Assembly: GCF_014205215.1 (NCBI RefSeq)
Contig: NZ_JACHNC010000001.1
Coordinates: 191,001-255,000 of the forward strand
Reading direction: 5' to 3'
DNA length: 64,000 bases
Source of the DNA: Actinoplanes lobatus
Lineage (GTDB): Bacteria; Actinomycetota; Actinomycetes; Mycobacteriales; Micromonosporaceae
In this document: positions 44,219 to 52,830 of the stretch, in pieces
How positions within the stretch are numbered: the first letter of the stretch is position 1
Layout of the letters: every line of letters starts with the position of its first letter
Translations under genes and position numbers: made by a program
The notes under the pieces: model-generated
Told to the model about the DNA's origin: nothing
What the model saw: only the letters and a program-made list of their open reading frames with translations
Database searches by the model: none

Positions 44219-45667
44219 TCAGACGGACCAGGCCTGGACGATGTCTTCCGGTCCCCAGATCAGATCCGCGGCGCCGTCCGGGAGGTCGGCGCCGGAGCGG
44301 CTGACCACAACCAGGCCGCTGGCCCCGGGCTGGAAACCCGGGATCAGCGGGGCTTGGCGGCGCAGCTCGTCGAGATGGTGCCGGTCGAACGGGCCGTCCT
44401 GCCACTCGACCGAGCCGGCGAACGCGATGCGGGAGGCGATCGGGGCGCGGTCGGCTCCGACCAGATCGATCTCCGGGTTGGACTGCCGGTTCCACCAGCC
44501 GCCGACCTCCCACGTGTCGGTCCACGGCAACTCGCCGGCCCCGGCGGCGATGGCGAGCGCATCGCGGATGAGCGGCTCGACAGCGCTGCCCCGCCAGGTG
44601 GACCACCGAGCGTCGAGGACCGCGTGGGCGGCTGCGGTCCGGTCGCGCAGCACCAGCTGATGCACGTCGCGCAGGATCGCCAGGTAGAGGCGCAGGTTGC
44701 TGTCGGCGATCCGGTACTGGGCCAGTTTGCTGGGCTTGATGGACAGCGGTTTGTCGACGGCGAGGATCTGTTTCTCGTCGACGAGCCGGTGCAGCAGCGG
44801 GGACAGGGTGCCGGAGCTGACCGGGCCGCCGCGGTCGCCGGCCGCCGCCGCGATGTTGCTGAAGGTGCGGCTGCCCGCGCCGCCGACCGCCTCCAGGATG
44901 CGTCGAGCGGTGTCCGGGGCGGGGAACTCCGATGCCAGGGACTGCTCGGGGATGGTGAACAACGCTGACGTCTTGTTGGCGATCTCCTGACGCAGGAAAT
45001 CGGCGGGGGGAGTTCCCGGATCCCACTCCAGAGCGATACCGGGCAACCCGCCGGTAATCAGGTGCGCGTCGATCGCGTCCGCGCCGCTCAGACCGGTCAC
45101 GGTGGCGGTTTCGGCGAGATGGAAAGGGCCGAGGACCAGGTTCGTGGCCCGGCCGTAGAACGGCCGGTCGTACTCGGTGAATCGCTGCATCATGTGCAGG
45201 TCGCTGCCGAGCAGCAGGAGTAGCACCGGTTTGCGGGAGAGGAGCCGGTCCCAGGCGACCTGCAGATGCCCGTCGAAGGTCGCGTCCTGCTCGGAGATCC
45301 AGGGCAACTCGTCCAGCACGACGACGCTCGGCGTGTCGGGCAGGGCACCGGCCAGGACCCGCAGCATGTCTCCCCAGCCACCGGCCGACGGCTGGGACGG
45401 CAGAAGGTCACGGCCACCGGAGGTGAGCAGCGACGAGTCGCGCAGGGCGCCGAGAAAGTAGCCGATCGCTTCGATACTCGAGGCGCCCTTCACGGCGGTG
45501 TAGAAGCAGTACGGCAAATCGACCCGGTCACAGAGTTCCTGCACCAGGCGTGACTTGCCGACCTGCCGCCGGCCGCGGATGGCGACGGAACGACCCTCAC
45601 CGGTGCGCCGTATGCGATCGAGGTGGTTGATGAGCAGGTCGAGTTCAGTGCGCCGCCCGACGAACAT
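44219..45667 (-). CDS. ATPase_2/DUF234 AAA protein
   Basis: 482 residues, the archaeal-type ATPase family scattered through bacterial genomes. P-loop SVAIRGRRQVGKSRLVQELC near 27-46 with unusual R-R-Q-V-G-K-S, Walker B VVVLDELPWISEQD, and sensor LLLLGSDLHMMQ. A winged-helix segment follows, then a C-terminal DUF234 nuclease-like domain with WWNRQSNPEIDLVGADR. The E-x-K of the nuclease is not kept (GSVEWQ). Function unknown. ATG start. It stands alone, convergent with recQ; codon use is slightly less extreme, so transfer is possible. Confidence 0.88.
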   Translation of the reverse strand: MFVGRRTELDLLINHLDRIRRTGEGRSVAIRGRRQVGKSRLVQELCDRVDLPYCFYTAVKGASSIEAIGYFLGALRDSSLLTSGGRDLLPSQPSAGGWGDMLRVLAGALPDTPSVVVLDELPWISEQDATFDGHLQVAWDRLLSRKPVLLLLLGSDLHMMQRFTEYDRPFYGRATNLVLGPFHLAETATVTGLSGADAIDAHLITGGLPGIALEWDPGTPPADFLRQEIANKTSALFTIPEQSLASEFPAPDTARRILEAVGGAGSRTFSNIAAAAGDRGGPVSSGTLSPLLHRLVDEKQILAVDKPLSIKPSKLAQYRIADSNLRLYLAILRDVHQLVLRDRTAAAHAVLDARWSTWRGSAVEPLIRDALAIAAGAGELPWTDTWEVGGWWNRQSNPEIDLVGADRAPIASRIAFAGSVEWQDGPFDRHHLDELRRQAPLIPGFQPGASGLVVVSRSGADLPDGAADLIWGPEDIVQAWSV

Positions 45668-45931
45668 CGACGCCCCCGAAGCTTGATTGAATCTAACTTC
45701 GGAACAGTCTACCGAATCCGATGGCCGCTAACCCCCTCTCCGTCCCGGTCGTCGTCGACCAGAACCTCCTGACCCCTGGCTAAAGGCCCGGATTGGGAGT
45801 TCCGGCAGGGCCGGGCGGGAGATCCGGACCGTGGGTGATGCTGGCGGTGGGAGCGCTCACCATCGATGACCTTGGTGGTTGCGTGTGCGTGCAACCATGC
45901 GCGGGTTACCGCAACGGGGAGGTCGGAACGG

Positions 45932-47095
45932 GTGGGCAAGTCCAAGAAACGCCGGGCGCCACTGTGGGCACGGATCAGTGTCATCGTCGGGGTTCTGCTG
46001 CTGGTGCCAGGGGGTGGGGCGGTGGTGGCCGGGCAGACGCTGCTGTCGGACTACACCGACCAGGTCACCGACGACAGCCTGCTCAAGGACATCGACACCC
46101 CGGCGAACGCGGTGCCACCGAAGCGTGAGGTGGACATCGACGGGCCGCTCAACCTGCTGCTGGTCGGCATCGACCCGCGGGACGACAAGACGGCTCCGCT
46201 CTCCGACTCGATCGTGATCGCGCACATCCCGCGGGACAGGCACAGCGCCTACCTCTTCTCGATGCCCCGGGACCTGATCGTGGACATCCCGGCGTTCAAG
46301 GATTCCGGCACCGGCGCGGACACCACCAAGATCAATGCCGCGATGTCGTACGGCAGCCGCCTCAAGAACGGCGGCTACAGCCCGTCGCAGGGGTTCCAGC
46401 TGCTGGCCAAGACGGTGAGCAACCGTACCGGGATCAAGGCGTTCGACGCCGGCTCGATCATCAACTTCGGCGGCTTCAAGAAGATCGTCGAGGCGATGGG
46501 CGGCGTCGACATGGTCATCGACATGGACGTCAAGTCCGAGCACCTCAAGCCGGACGGCAGCCCGCGCGACCGCCTCCCCGCCTGTCAGGGCCATCACCGC
46601 TGCGTGCATCCCTACACCGGACCGCAGAAGTTCTACAAGAAGAGCGACAAGCCGGTGCACCTGAAAGCCTGGGAGGCGCTCGACTACGTCCGGCAGCGCT
46701 ACCAGTTCAAGGGTGGCCCGAAGATGGGCGACTACGACCGGCAGCGTCACCAGCAGCAGTTCATCCGGGCGATGGCGAAGCAGGCGATGAGCAAGTCCGT
46801 GGTCAGCGACCCGGCCAAACTGCTGAAGGTGGTGAAGGCGGGCGGCGAATCACTGACGTTCTCGGGCGGCGGCCACACCATCGTCGACTGGGCGGTGGAG
46901 TTGCAGTCGGTCAACGTCGACGACATGGTCACCGTGAACCTGCCGGGTGGCGGCGTCTACTCCCAGGACGGGCGGCACGACTACCTGGGCGAGCGGTTCG
47001 ACGAGGACGTCGACGACTTCTTCAAGGCGGTCACCGAGGACCGGGTCGCGGCCTTCCTGCTCGACCACCCGAAGTTCGTCAACCAGGACAAGTGA
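45932..47095 (+). CDS. LytR-CpsA-Psr cell-wall ligase
   Basis: 387 residues. A short basic N-terminus, one membrane helix (VIVGVLLLVPGGGAVVAGQT), then the extracellular LCP domain with NLLLVGIDPRDDKTAPLSDS, FSMPRDLIVDIPAF, KINAAMSYG and YVRQRYQFKGG near 250. Its Arg and Asp positions for polyprenyl-phosphate are kept. LCP enzymes attach teichoic acids, arabinogalactan or other glycopolymers to peptidoglycan. GTG with GGGGAGG upstream; a longer frame start was rejected as it lacks any ribosome site. Confidence 0.93.
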   Translation: MGKSKKRRAPLWARISVIVGVLLLVPGGGAVVAGQTLLSDYTDQVTDDSLLKDIDTPANAVPPKREVDIDGPLNLLLVGIDPRDDKTAPLSDSIVIAHIPRDRHSAYLFSMPRDLIVDIPAFKDSGTGADTTKINAAMSYGSRLKNGGYSPSQGFQLLAKTVSNRTGIKAFDAGSIINFGGFKKIVEAMGGVDMVIDMDVKSEHLKPDGSPRDRLPACQGHHRCVHPYTGPQKFYKKSDKPVHLKAWEALDYVRQRYQFKGGPKMGDYDRQRHQQQFIRAMAKQAMSKSVVSDPAKLLKVVKAGGESLTFSGGGHTIVDWAVELQSVNVDDMVTVNLPGGGVYSQDGRHDYLGERFDEDVDDFFKAVTEDRVAAFLLDHPKFVNQDK

Positions 47096-47138
47096 CCGGC
47101 GCCGGGCACGGTCTCCGGCCGTCCGGCATGGACGATGT

Positions 47139-48179
47139 CTACCTCGACTGACCCGGGGCCGGGCCGGTGGAGTCGCGGACGATCAGCTGGTGGCCGGTGG
47201 GGCGGCGGCGTGGGCGGGCGGCGGGTGGTTCGAGGGCCAGTTCGAGCGCCATCCGGCCCATGTCGGTCATCGGCAGGCGGACGGTGGTGAGGCTGGGCGC
47301 CAGGTCGGCGGCGACCGAGACGTCGTCGAAGCCGACCACCGACATCCGGGACGGCACACCGATGCCGCGCTCCCGCAGCATGGCCAGCACGCCCATGGCC
47401 ATGGCGTCGTTCAGGGCGATGATCGCCGTGGTGGACGGATGTTCGGCGAGGATCCGCTCGGTGGCGGTCCGGCCGCCCTCGCGGACGAAGTCGGTGTGCA
47501 CGACCGGCAGATCGTCCAGCGACAGCCCGTACTCGCGTAGCGCCGACGCCACCCCGGCCATCCGGTCGATCACGGTGTTGAGCCCGGGAACGCCGGAGAC
47601 CACGGCGATCCGGCGGTGACCGAGTTCGAGCAGGTGGGCGGTGACGGCGTGGCCGCCGGCCTCGTTGTCGGGCAGGACCGTGTCGGCGCCGAGCGCGTGC
47701 CGGCCGATCACCGCGACCCGGCCGCCGCCGCGCTGGTATCCGGCCAGGACCGCTTCGGCCTCGGCTTCGACGCGCGGGTCGTGGTACCCGGAACCGGCGA
47801 TGATGATGATCCCGGCGCGCTGGGCGATCAGGTGGCGGATCTGGCGCAGCTCGTGGTCGGGGTCGCGGCCGGAGTGGCAGATCTGCACGAGCAGCCGCTG
47901 CTCGTCGGCGAGACCGATGACGCCGCCGGCGATCTCGGCGAAGTACGGGTCGTCGACCTGGTGCACGATCAGCCCGACCGTGGTGCTGGCGCCGCCGGCC
48001 AGGGTGCGGGCGAACGGGTTGGCCACGTACCCCAGTTCGTCGGCGACCTGCCGGACCCGGTTCGCCACCTCCTCGCTGACCCCCTCCCGTCCGGCGAGGG
48101 CGCGGGAGGCGGTGGCCAGCGAGACGCCGGCGCGGTTGGCGACGTCGATGAGGCGTAGCCCGGGGCCAGGTTTCGGCAC
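47139..48179 (-). CDS. LacI-family transcriptional regulator
   Basis: 346 residues. HTH LRLIDVANRAGVSLATASRA near 8-27 with hinge helix NPFARTLAGG, then a periplasmic-binding-protein-like domain beginning TTVGLIVHQVDDPYFAEI and including IVFG-type ALNDAMAMGVL and VVGFDDVSVAADLAPSLTTV. Effector unknown but probably a sugar. GTG start with GGGAG upstream. A near-perfect 20-base palindrome lies 49 bases upstream, suggesting autoregulation. No sugar-uptake genes are in the window. Confidence 0.93.
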   Translation of the reverse strand: MPKPGPGLRLIDVANRAGVSLATASRALAGREGVSEEVANRVRQVADELGYVANPFARTLAGGASTTVGLIVHQVDDPYFAEIAGGVIGLADEQRLLVQICHSGRDPDHELRQIRHLIAQRAGIIIIAGSGYHDPRVEAEAEAVLAGYQRGGGRVAVIGRHALGADTVLPDNEAGGHAVTAHLLELGHRRIAVVSGVPGLNTVIDRMAGVASALREYGLSLDDLPVVHTDFVREGGRTATERILAEHPSTTAIIALNDAMAMGVLAMLRERGIGVPSRMSVVGFDDVSVAADLAPSLTTVRLPMTDMGRMALELALEPPAARPRRRPTGHQLIVRDSTGPAPGQSR

Positions 48180-48227
48180 TGCGCGACTCCCAAGCTATTG
48201 CCGAAGATCAATATCCCAGCATATCGG

Positions 48228-48247
48228 GTACGGAAGCGCTTGCGTAC
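48228..48247. promoter_or_regulatory. LacI-type operator palindrome
   Basis: GTACGGAAGCGCTTGCGTAC is palindromic except for one base pair, centred on CG within AAGCGCTT, the usual core of LacI/GalR operators. It lies in front of the lacI-like gene. Confidence 0.75.
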
Positions 48248-48268
48248 CGCCCCGGCCGGACCCCGGCC

Positions 48269-48958
48269 CTAACCGGTGACGGCCTTGCGGAACGCCTCCA
48301 CGGCCCGGCCGGAGACGGCCCCGCCGGAGACGGCCCGGCCGTGACCGAAGACCGCGTGGTCGAACTCCAACTCGGCGAGGCGGGCCAGGCTCTGGCCCGC
48401 CCGTGCCGGATCGGCGGTCGCCGCCCCCGCCGGGCCCGTGACCTGACCGCGGCGGCTCGCGGCGGCGTCCCCGGCGAACAGGATGCCGCCGGAACGATCC
48501 AGCAGGTAGGAGACGTGGCCGCGGGTGTGGCCCGGGGTGTGCAGGGCGGTGAACCCGGGCAGCGGCTCGAAGCCGTCCACGGTGATCAGCTGGTCGATCT
48601 TCGTGGGCTCGGCCCTGCCGATCAGGCGCACGGCCAGCTTCGCGAGCCGGCCGACCGGCTCCGCGGGCCGGCTGTGGCCGGTGATCCAGACCGCGTCGGC
48701 GGCGTGCGCGATCACCCGGGCGCCGGTCCGCCGCCGCAGGTCCGCGAGGTTGCCCACGTGGTCGGTGTGGTGGTGGGTGACCAGGATCGTGGTCACCTCG
48801 CCGAGCGACCGCCGGATCTTCCGCAGGGCCCGCTCGATCAACGGCGACCGGCCGGGCAGCCCGGTGTCGACAAGCACCAGCCCGTCGTCGGTGACGACCA
48901 CGTGCACGTTCGCATACCCCACGCGGAGCTCGAAGACCCCGTCCACCACCTCACGCAC
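48269..48958 (-). CDS. metallo-beta-lactamase fold hydrolase
   Basis: 229 residues. Metal motif TILVTHHHTDHVGNLADL near 69-86 (H-x-H-x-D-H), ALHTPGHTRGHVSYLL for the next His, LFAGDAAASRRGQ with the bridging Asp, and AVFGHGRAV at the end. Matches the common Zn hydrolase group seen as YflN/glyoxalase-like proteins. Substrate unknown. Start chosen at the GTG that gives VREVVDGVFELRVG; a longer frame exists but the added 42 residues are Cys/Pro rich and not family-like. Confidence 0.86.
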   Translation of the reverse strand: MREVVDGVFELRVGYANVHVVVTDDGLVLVDTGLPGRSPLIERALRKIRRSLGEVTTILVTHHHTDHVGNLADLRRRTGARVIAHAADAVWITGHSRPAEPVGRLAKLAVRLIGRAEPTKIDQLITVDGFEPLPGFTALHTPGHTRGHVSYLLDRSGGILFAGDAAASRRGQVTGPAGAATADPARAGQSLARLAELEFDHAVFGHGRAVSGGAVSGRAVEAFRKAVTG

Positions 48959-49100
48959 CCGATCATTCTTCCAGCAGGCCGGACCGTCCTCGGCAGACGG
49001 CGCGGCACGACATGCCGGCGATCGGCATGCGGGTGGATCAGCGGGCCGGAACGGGTAGGTAAGAATGCTGACGACTGACCTCACCGGAAGGGAAACACGC

Positions 49101-49604
49101 GTGACGGATCGACCGCTCTACGCCGAACTGGGTTTCACCGACGCCGAGTGGGGGCTGCTGACCGGCCTTCCCCAGTCGGTGCTCACCGCGGCGAGCGCCG
49201 CCACCCCGGACAGCGCCCGCAAGACCCGCGCCGAGAGCGCGGCCGGGCTCGACCGCATCTCCGACGGGCGGGCCTCGGCCAGCCCGCTGGTCGCCGCCGT
49301 CGCCGCGGCCGCGGTGGCCGAGGCCGGCGACCCGGAGATCGGTGAGGAGGCGCCGGTGATCGAGCCGGCCGACCCGGCCGGTTACGCGGCCGACGTGGTG
49401 GGCCGGGCCACCGAGGTGGCGGCGCTGCTGGCCGCGAAGGCGTCGACCGCGGACGCCGAGACCTACCGGCACTGGCTCGTGGAGATCGCCGACGAGGTGG
49501 TGGGCGCGGCCTCCAGCGGCGGCCTGCTCGGCATCGGCGGCGAGACCGTCACCGAGAGCGAGCGCACCTTCCGCGACGACCTGGCCCAGGCCCTGGCCGG
49601 CTGA
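49101..49604 (+). CDS. conserved hypothetical protein, Ala-rich helical
   Basis: 167 residues, acidic and alanine-rich. It has LGFTDAEWGLLTGLPQSVLT, a long helix-prone middle (SPLVAAVAAAAVAEAGDPEI) and a conserved-looking end ERTFRDDLAQALAG. No transmembrane or catalytic motif seen; I do not recognise a named family. GTG with GGAAGG 9 bases upstream; an ATG 12 codons earlier is possible. It is divergent from the MBL hydrolase and ends at a strong shared hairpin. Confidence 0.75.
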   Translation: MTDRPLYAELGFTDAEWGLLTGLPQSVLTAASAATPDSARKTRAESAAGLDRISDGRASASPLVAAVAAAAVAEAGDPEIGEEAPVIEPADPAGYAADVVGRATEVAALLAAKASTADAETYRHWLVEIADEVVGAASSGGLLGIGGETVTESERTFRDDLAQALAG

Positions 49605-49609
49605 TCGTC

Positions 49610-49636
49610 CCCGGCCGGCTCCGGGAGCCGGCCGGG
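49610..49636. terminator. bidirectional hairpin terminator
   Basis: A perfect 13-base stem, CCCGGCCGGCTCC against GGAGCCGGCCGGG with a tight loop, between two convergent stops. Confidence 0.8.
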
Positions 49637-49645
49637 CCGCACCTG

Positions 49646-50758
49646 TCAGGTGGGTGGGCGCCAGGTGAGGATGGGGTCCATCTGGCGGAGGATCAGGCCG
49701 GGGCCGAGCCTGCCACCCAGGGACATGCCCGCGTTGCGGAGGCGCTCGGCCAGTGGGTGGCTGAGGTTGGCCATGCGGCCCACTCTGCGGGAGGCCCGGG
49801 CCACCTCGGTGGTACGGGTGAGCCGCTCCGCCGTGTAACGGGGCAGGTCGTCGGCGTGCCGGGCCAGGACGACCGCGTCCTCCAGGGCCTGGCAGGCGCC
49901 CTGGCCGAGGTTCGGGGTCATGGCGTGGGCGGCGTCGCCGAGCAGCGCGACCCGGCCGATGTGAAAGCGGAGCAGCGGTTCGTCGAGGCAGCGGATGTCG
50001 GTGCGGACCACCTCGGTGGCGGCGGCGATCAGCGACGGGACGGGCTCGTGCCAGTCACCGAAGAGACGCAGCATCTCCGCCTTCTCGTCGCCGGCGCGGC
50101 CACCCTCGGCGGCGGGCGCGGTGGCGTAGCAGTAGACGCGGCCGTCACCGAGCACGGCCACCCCGAAGACCTTTCCGGCGCCCCAGGTCTCGGCGGCGAC
50201 GAGGGTTCCCCCGGGGTGCGGTACGACGATCCGCCAGCTGGTGACACCGGTGTGGACCGGGCCGGGGTGGGTGGGGAACAGCTTCGCCCGTACCGGTGAA
50301 TGAAGTCCGTCGGCGGCGACCACCAGATCGGCGGTGAGCGTGCCGTCGGCCGTGACCACCTGTCCGGTCTCGGGATCGACGTCGTCGGCCGGCAGGCCGA
50401 GGCGGAGGTCGCCGGGCGCGAACTGCTCGGCGAGCGTGCGGACGAGGGTGGCCCGGTGCACCACGATGACCGGTTCGCCGTAGCGGTCGGCGGCCTTCGA
50501 CGCGTCGGTGCGGGTGATCCATGTGCCGTCGGGGCGGCGGATCCCGGCGGCGCCCTGTAGGCCGGACAGTTCGCGGATGCGCTCGCCGGCGCCGAGTGCG
50601 TCGAGGACGCGCAGCGCGTTGGGGGCGACGGCGAGCCCGGCGCCGACCGGTTCGAGGGCGGGCGCCCGTTCCAGGACGGTCACCTCCCAGCCGCGCCGCC
50701 GGAGGGCCACCCCGGCCGCCAGCCCACCGATTCCGGCTCCGATCACCACCGCACGCAT
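49646..50758 (-). CDS. FAD-dependent monooxygenase (PHBH fold)
   Basis: 370 residues. MRAVVIGAGIGGLAAGVALR near 1-20 is the Rossmann, then VLERAPALEPVGAGLAVAPN, the DG motif LVVAADGLHSPVR, and GRVALLGDAAHAMTPNLGQG near 280. This R-x-G-x-G-L motif belongs to salicylate/6-hydroxynicotinate-type hydroxylases. Substrate unknown. I chose the ATG directly before the Rossmann; an upstream in-frame start would run into the iteron array. Divergent from an AraC-type regulator, which probably controls it. Confidence 0.88.
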   Translation of the reverse strand: MRAVVIGAGIGGLAAGVALRRRGWEVTVLERAPALEPVGAGLAVAPNALRVLDALGAGERIRELSGLQGAAGIRRPDGTWITRTDASKAADRYGEPVIVVHRATLVRTLAEQFAPGDLRLGLPADDVDPETGQVVTADGTLTADLVVAADGLHSPVRAKLFPTHPGPVHTGVTSWRIVVPHPGGTLVAAETWGAGKVFGVAVLGDGRVYCYATAPAAEGGRAGDEKAEMLRLFGDWHEPVPSLIAAATEVVRTDIRCLDEPLLRFHIGRVALLGDAAHAMTPNLGQGACQALEDAVVLARHADDLPRYTAERLTRTTEVARASRRVGRMANLSHPLAERLRNAGMSLGGRLGPGLILRQMDPILTWRPPT

Positions 50759-50772
50759 GCGCCAGATCCTCG

Positions 50773-50848
50773 CATCCGCGCTGATCAGAAGCATCCGCGC
50801 CGATCAGAGTCGTCCGCGCTGATCAGCAGGATCCACTCTGATCGGGGG
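50773..50848. promoter_or_regulatory. four 19-bp iterons, likely AraC-regulator sites
   Basis: Four tandem 19-base units: CATCCGCGCTGATCAGAAG, CATCCGCGCCGATCAGAGT, CGTCCGCGCTGATCAGCAG and a diverged GATCCACTCTGATCGGGGG. Three share CCGCGCYGATCAG exactly. They fill the 102 bases between the divergent monooxygenase and regulator starts, nearly two helix turns per unit. Confidence 0.8.
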
Positions 50849-50860
50849 GAGACTGATGGC

Positions 50861-51694
50861 ATGGACGAGTACGCATGGTCCTACCCGGTTCCGGGGTTGC
50901 GGCCGTGGATCGGGCACTACACCGGCTACCGGCAGCGTGGGGTGGCGCCGGCCCTGCACCGGGGGCTGCCGTCGCCGTACCTGACGCTGATCTTCACGCT
51001 GGACGATCCGCTGGTGGTGGCCGCGCACCCGGATCCGTGTCAGGCGCCGGGCCGGTACCGGTCGCTGGCCGGTGGGCTGCACCTGGCGCCCGCGCTGATC
51101 ACCCACGACGGCCGGCAGTCCGGGGTGCAGGTGGCGCTTCGTCCGCTGGGCTGCCGGGCGCTGCTCGGGCTGCCTGCGGCCGAGCTGGCCAACCTCGACG
51201 TGGACGCGGCCGCGGTGCTCGGTGACCGGTTCGTCGCCGAGACGCGGGACCGGCTGCGGTCCGCGCCGGACTGGCCGGCCCGGTTCGGGGTGCTCGACGC
51301 CATGCTGGGCGGGCTGGCCCGGGCGGACGACGGGCCGCCCCGGGTGGGGTACGCGGTACGCCGTCTGCTCGGCGGCGGGCCGGTCAGTGTGGCCGGGCTG
51401 GCCGGTGAGGTCGGCTGGAGCCCGCGGTACCTGACCGACCGGATCCATGCCGAGCTGGGGATCCGGCCGAAGGAGGCGGCCCGGGTGGCGCGTTTCGACC
51501 GGGCGCGGCGGGCGATCCGGCCCGGGGTGCGGCTCGCCGACGTGGCGGCCACGCACGGGTACGCCGACCAGTCGCATCTGGTCCGGGACTTCCGGGCGTT
51601 CGCCGGGTGCGCGCCGTCGCGGTGGCTGGCCGACGAGTTCGGTTTCGTCCAAGCGCTGCCGCCGCCGGACGCCGACGATGGTGTGCATGACTGA
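50861..51694 (+). CDS. AraC-family transcriptional regulator
   Basis: 277 residues. N-terminal sensor domain with LPSPYLTLIFTLDDPLVV. C-terminal double HTH: SVAGLAGEVGWSPRYLTDRI then HAELGIRPKEAARVARFDRA, and VRLADVAATHGYADQSHLVR then DFRAFAGCAPSRW. All AraC landmarks (G-Y-x-D-Q-S-H-x-x-R-D-F) are present. It probably binds the iterons upstream and controls the monooxygenase and the downstream VOC gene, whose start it overlaps by 8 bases. Confidence 0.92.
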   Translation: MDEYAWSYPVPGLRPWIGHYTGYRQRGVAPALHRGLPSPYLTLIFTLDDPLVVAAHPDPCQAPGRYRSLAGGLHLAPALITHDGRQSGVQVALRPLGCRALLGLPAAELANLDVDAAAVLGDRFVAETRDRLRSAPDWPARFGVLDAMLGGLARADDGPPRVGYAVRRLLGGGPVSVAGLAGEVGWSPRYLTDRIHAELGIRPKEAARVARFDRARRAIRPGVRLADVAATHGYADQSHLVRDFRAFAGCAPSRWLADEFGFVQALPPPDADDGVHD

Positions 51695-52103
51695 GAATCG
51701 GGTACCGGCCCCGCAGGTGTGGCCGACCGTGAAGGCGAACGACGCACGAGCGCTGATCAGGTTCCTGGTCGAGGCGTTCGGTTTCGAGGAGACCGTGGTC
51801 TACGGCGAGGGCGACACGGTCGACCACGCCGAGCTCAGCTGGCCGCCCGGTGGCGGCGTCATGCTCGGTTCGGTGCGCGACGACCCCGCGAACCCGTGGA
51901 ACGACCTGGCCCCGGGGTCGTTCGGAGGGTACGTGGTGACCGACGACGTGGACGGCCTGTACGCGCGGGCGGCCGCGGCGGGCGCGGAGATCCTGCGGAA
52001 GCCGGCCGACACCGACTACGGTTCGCGGGACTTCACGGCTCGTGACCCGGAGGGCAACCTGTGGTCGTTCGGCACGTACCGGGGCGCGCCGAGAAGAGGG
52101 TGA
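51687..52103 (+). CDS. VOC-family (glyoxalase/bleomycin-resistance-like) protein
   Basis: 138 residues with two beta-alpha-beta-beta-beta modules. WPTVKANDARALIRFLVEAF then GFEETVVYGEG start the fold, DHAELSWPPGGGVMLGS and GGYVVTDDVDGLYARAAAAG continue it, and SRDFTARDPEGNLWSFGTY ends it. The last segment is the common C-terminal VOC signature. Role unknown, often drug sequestration or dioxygenase-like. It overlaps the AraC gene and is likely co-expressed. Starts at the ATG 9 bases downstream of another in-frame ATG. Confidence 0.87.
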   Translation: MTENRVPAPQVWPTVKANDARALIRFLVEAFGFEETVVYGEGDTVDHAELSWPPGGGVMLGSVRDDPANPWNDLAPGSFGGYVVTDDVDGLYARAAAAGAEILRKPADTDYGSRDFTARDPEGNLWSFGTYRGAPRRG

Positions 52104-52115
52104 GTGGGCAGCTCA

Positions 52116-52138
52116 GCCCGGCGGGCGCGCCGCCGGGC
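52116..52138. terminator. hairpin between convergent VOC and response-regulator genes
   Basis: GCCCGGCGG pairs with CCGCCGGGC over a 5-base loop. No T run, but the position suits a bidirectional terminator. Confidence 0.6.
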
Positions 52139-52203
52139 CCGGCCCGGCAGACGCTCGCGGGTATGGCAACGGCGGTTCGCGTCACCCGTACCGGAGACGG
52201 GTT

Positions 52204-52826
<623 letters not shown>

Positions 52827-52830
<4 letters not shown>

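Noticed and set aside
46320..47095. Second transporter or glycan cluster around the LCP gene
   Set aside because: LCP stands alone between an ATPase and a LacI regulator; the + strand frames overlapping its 3' end are shadows.
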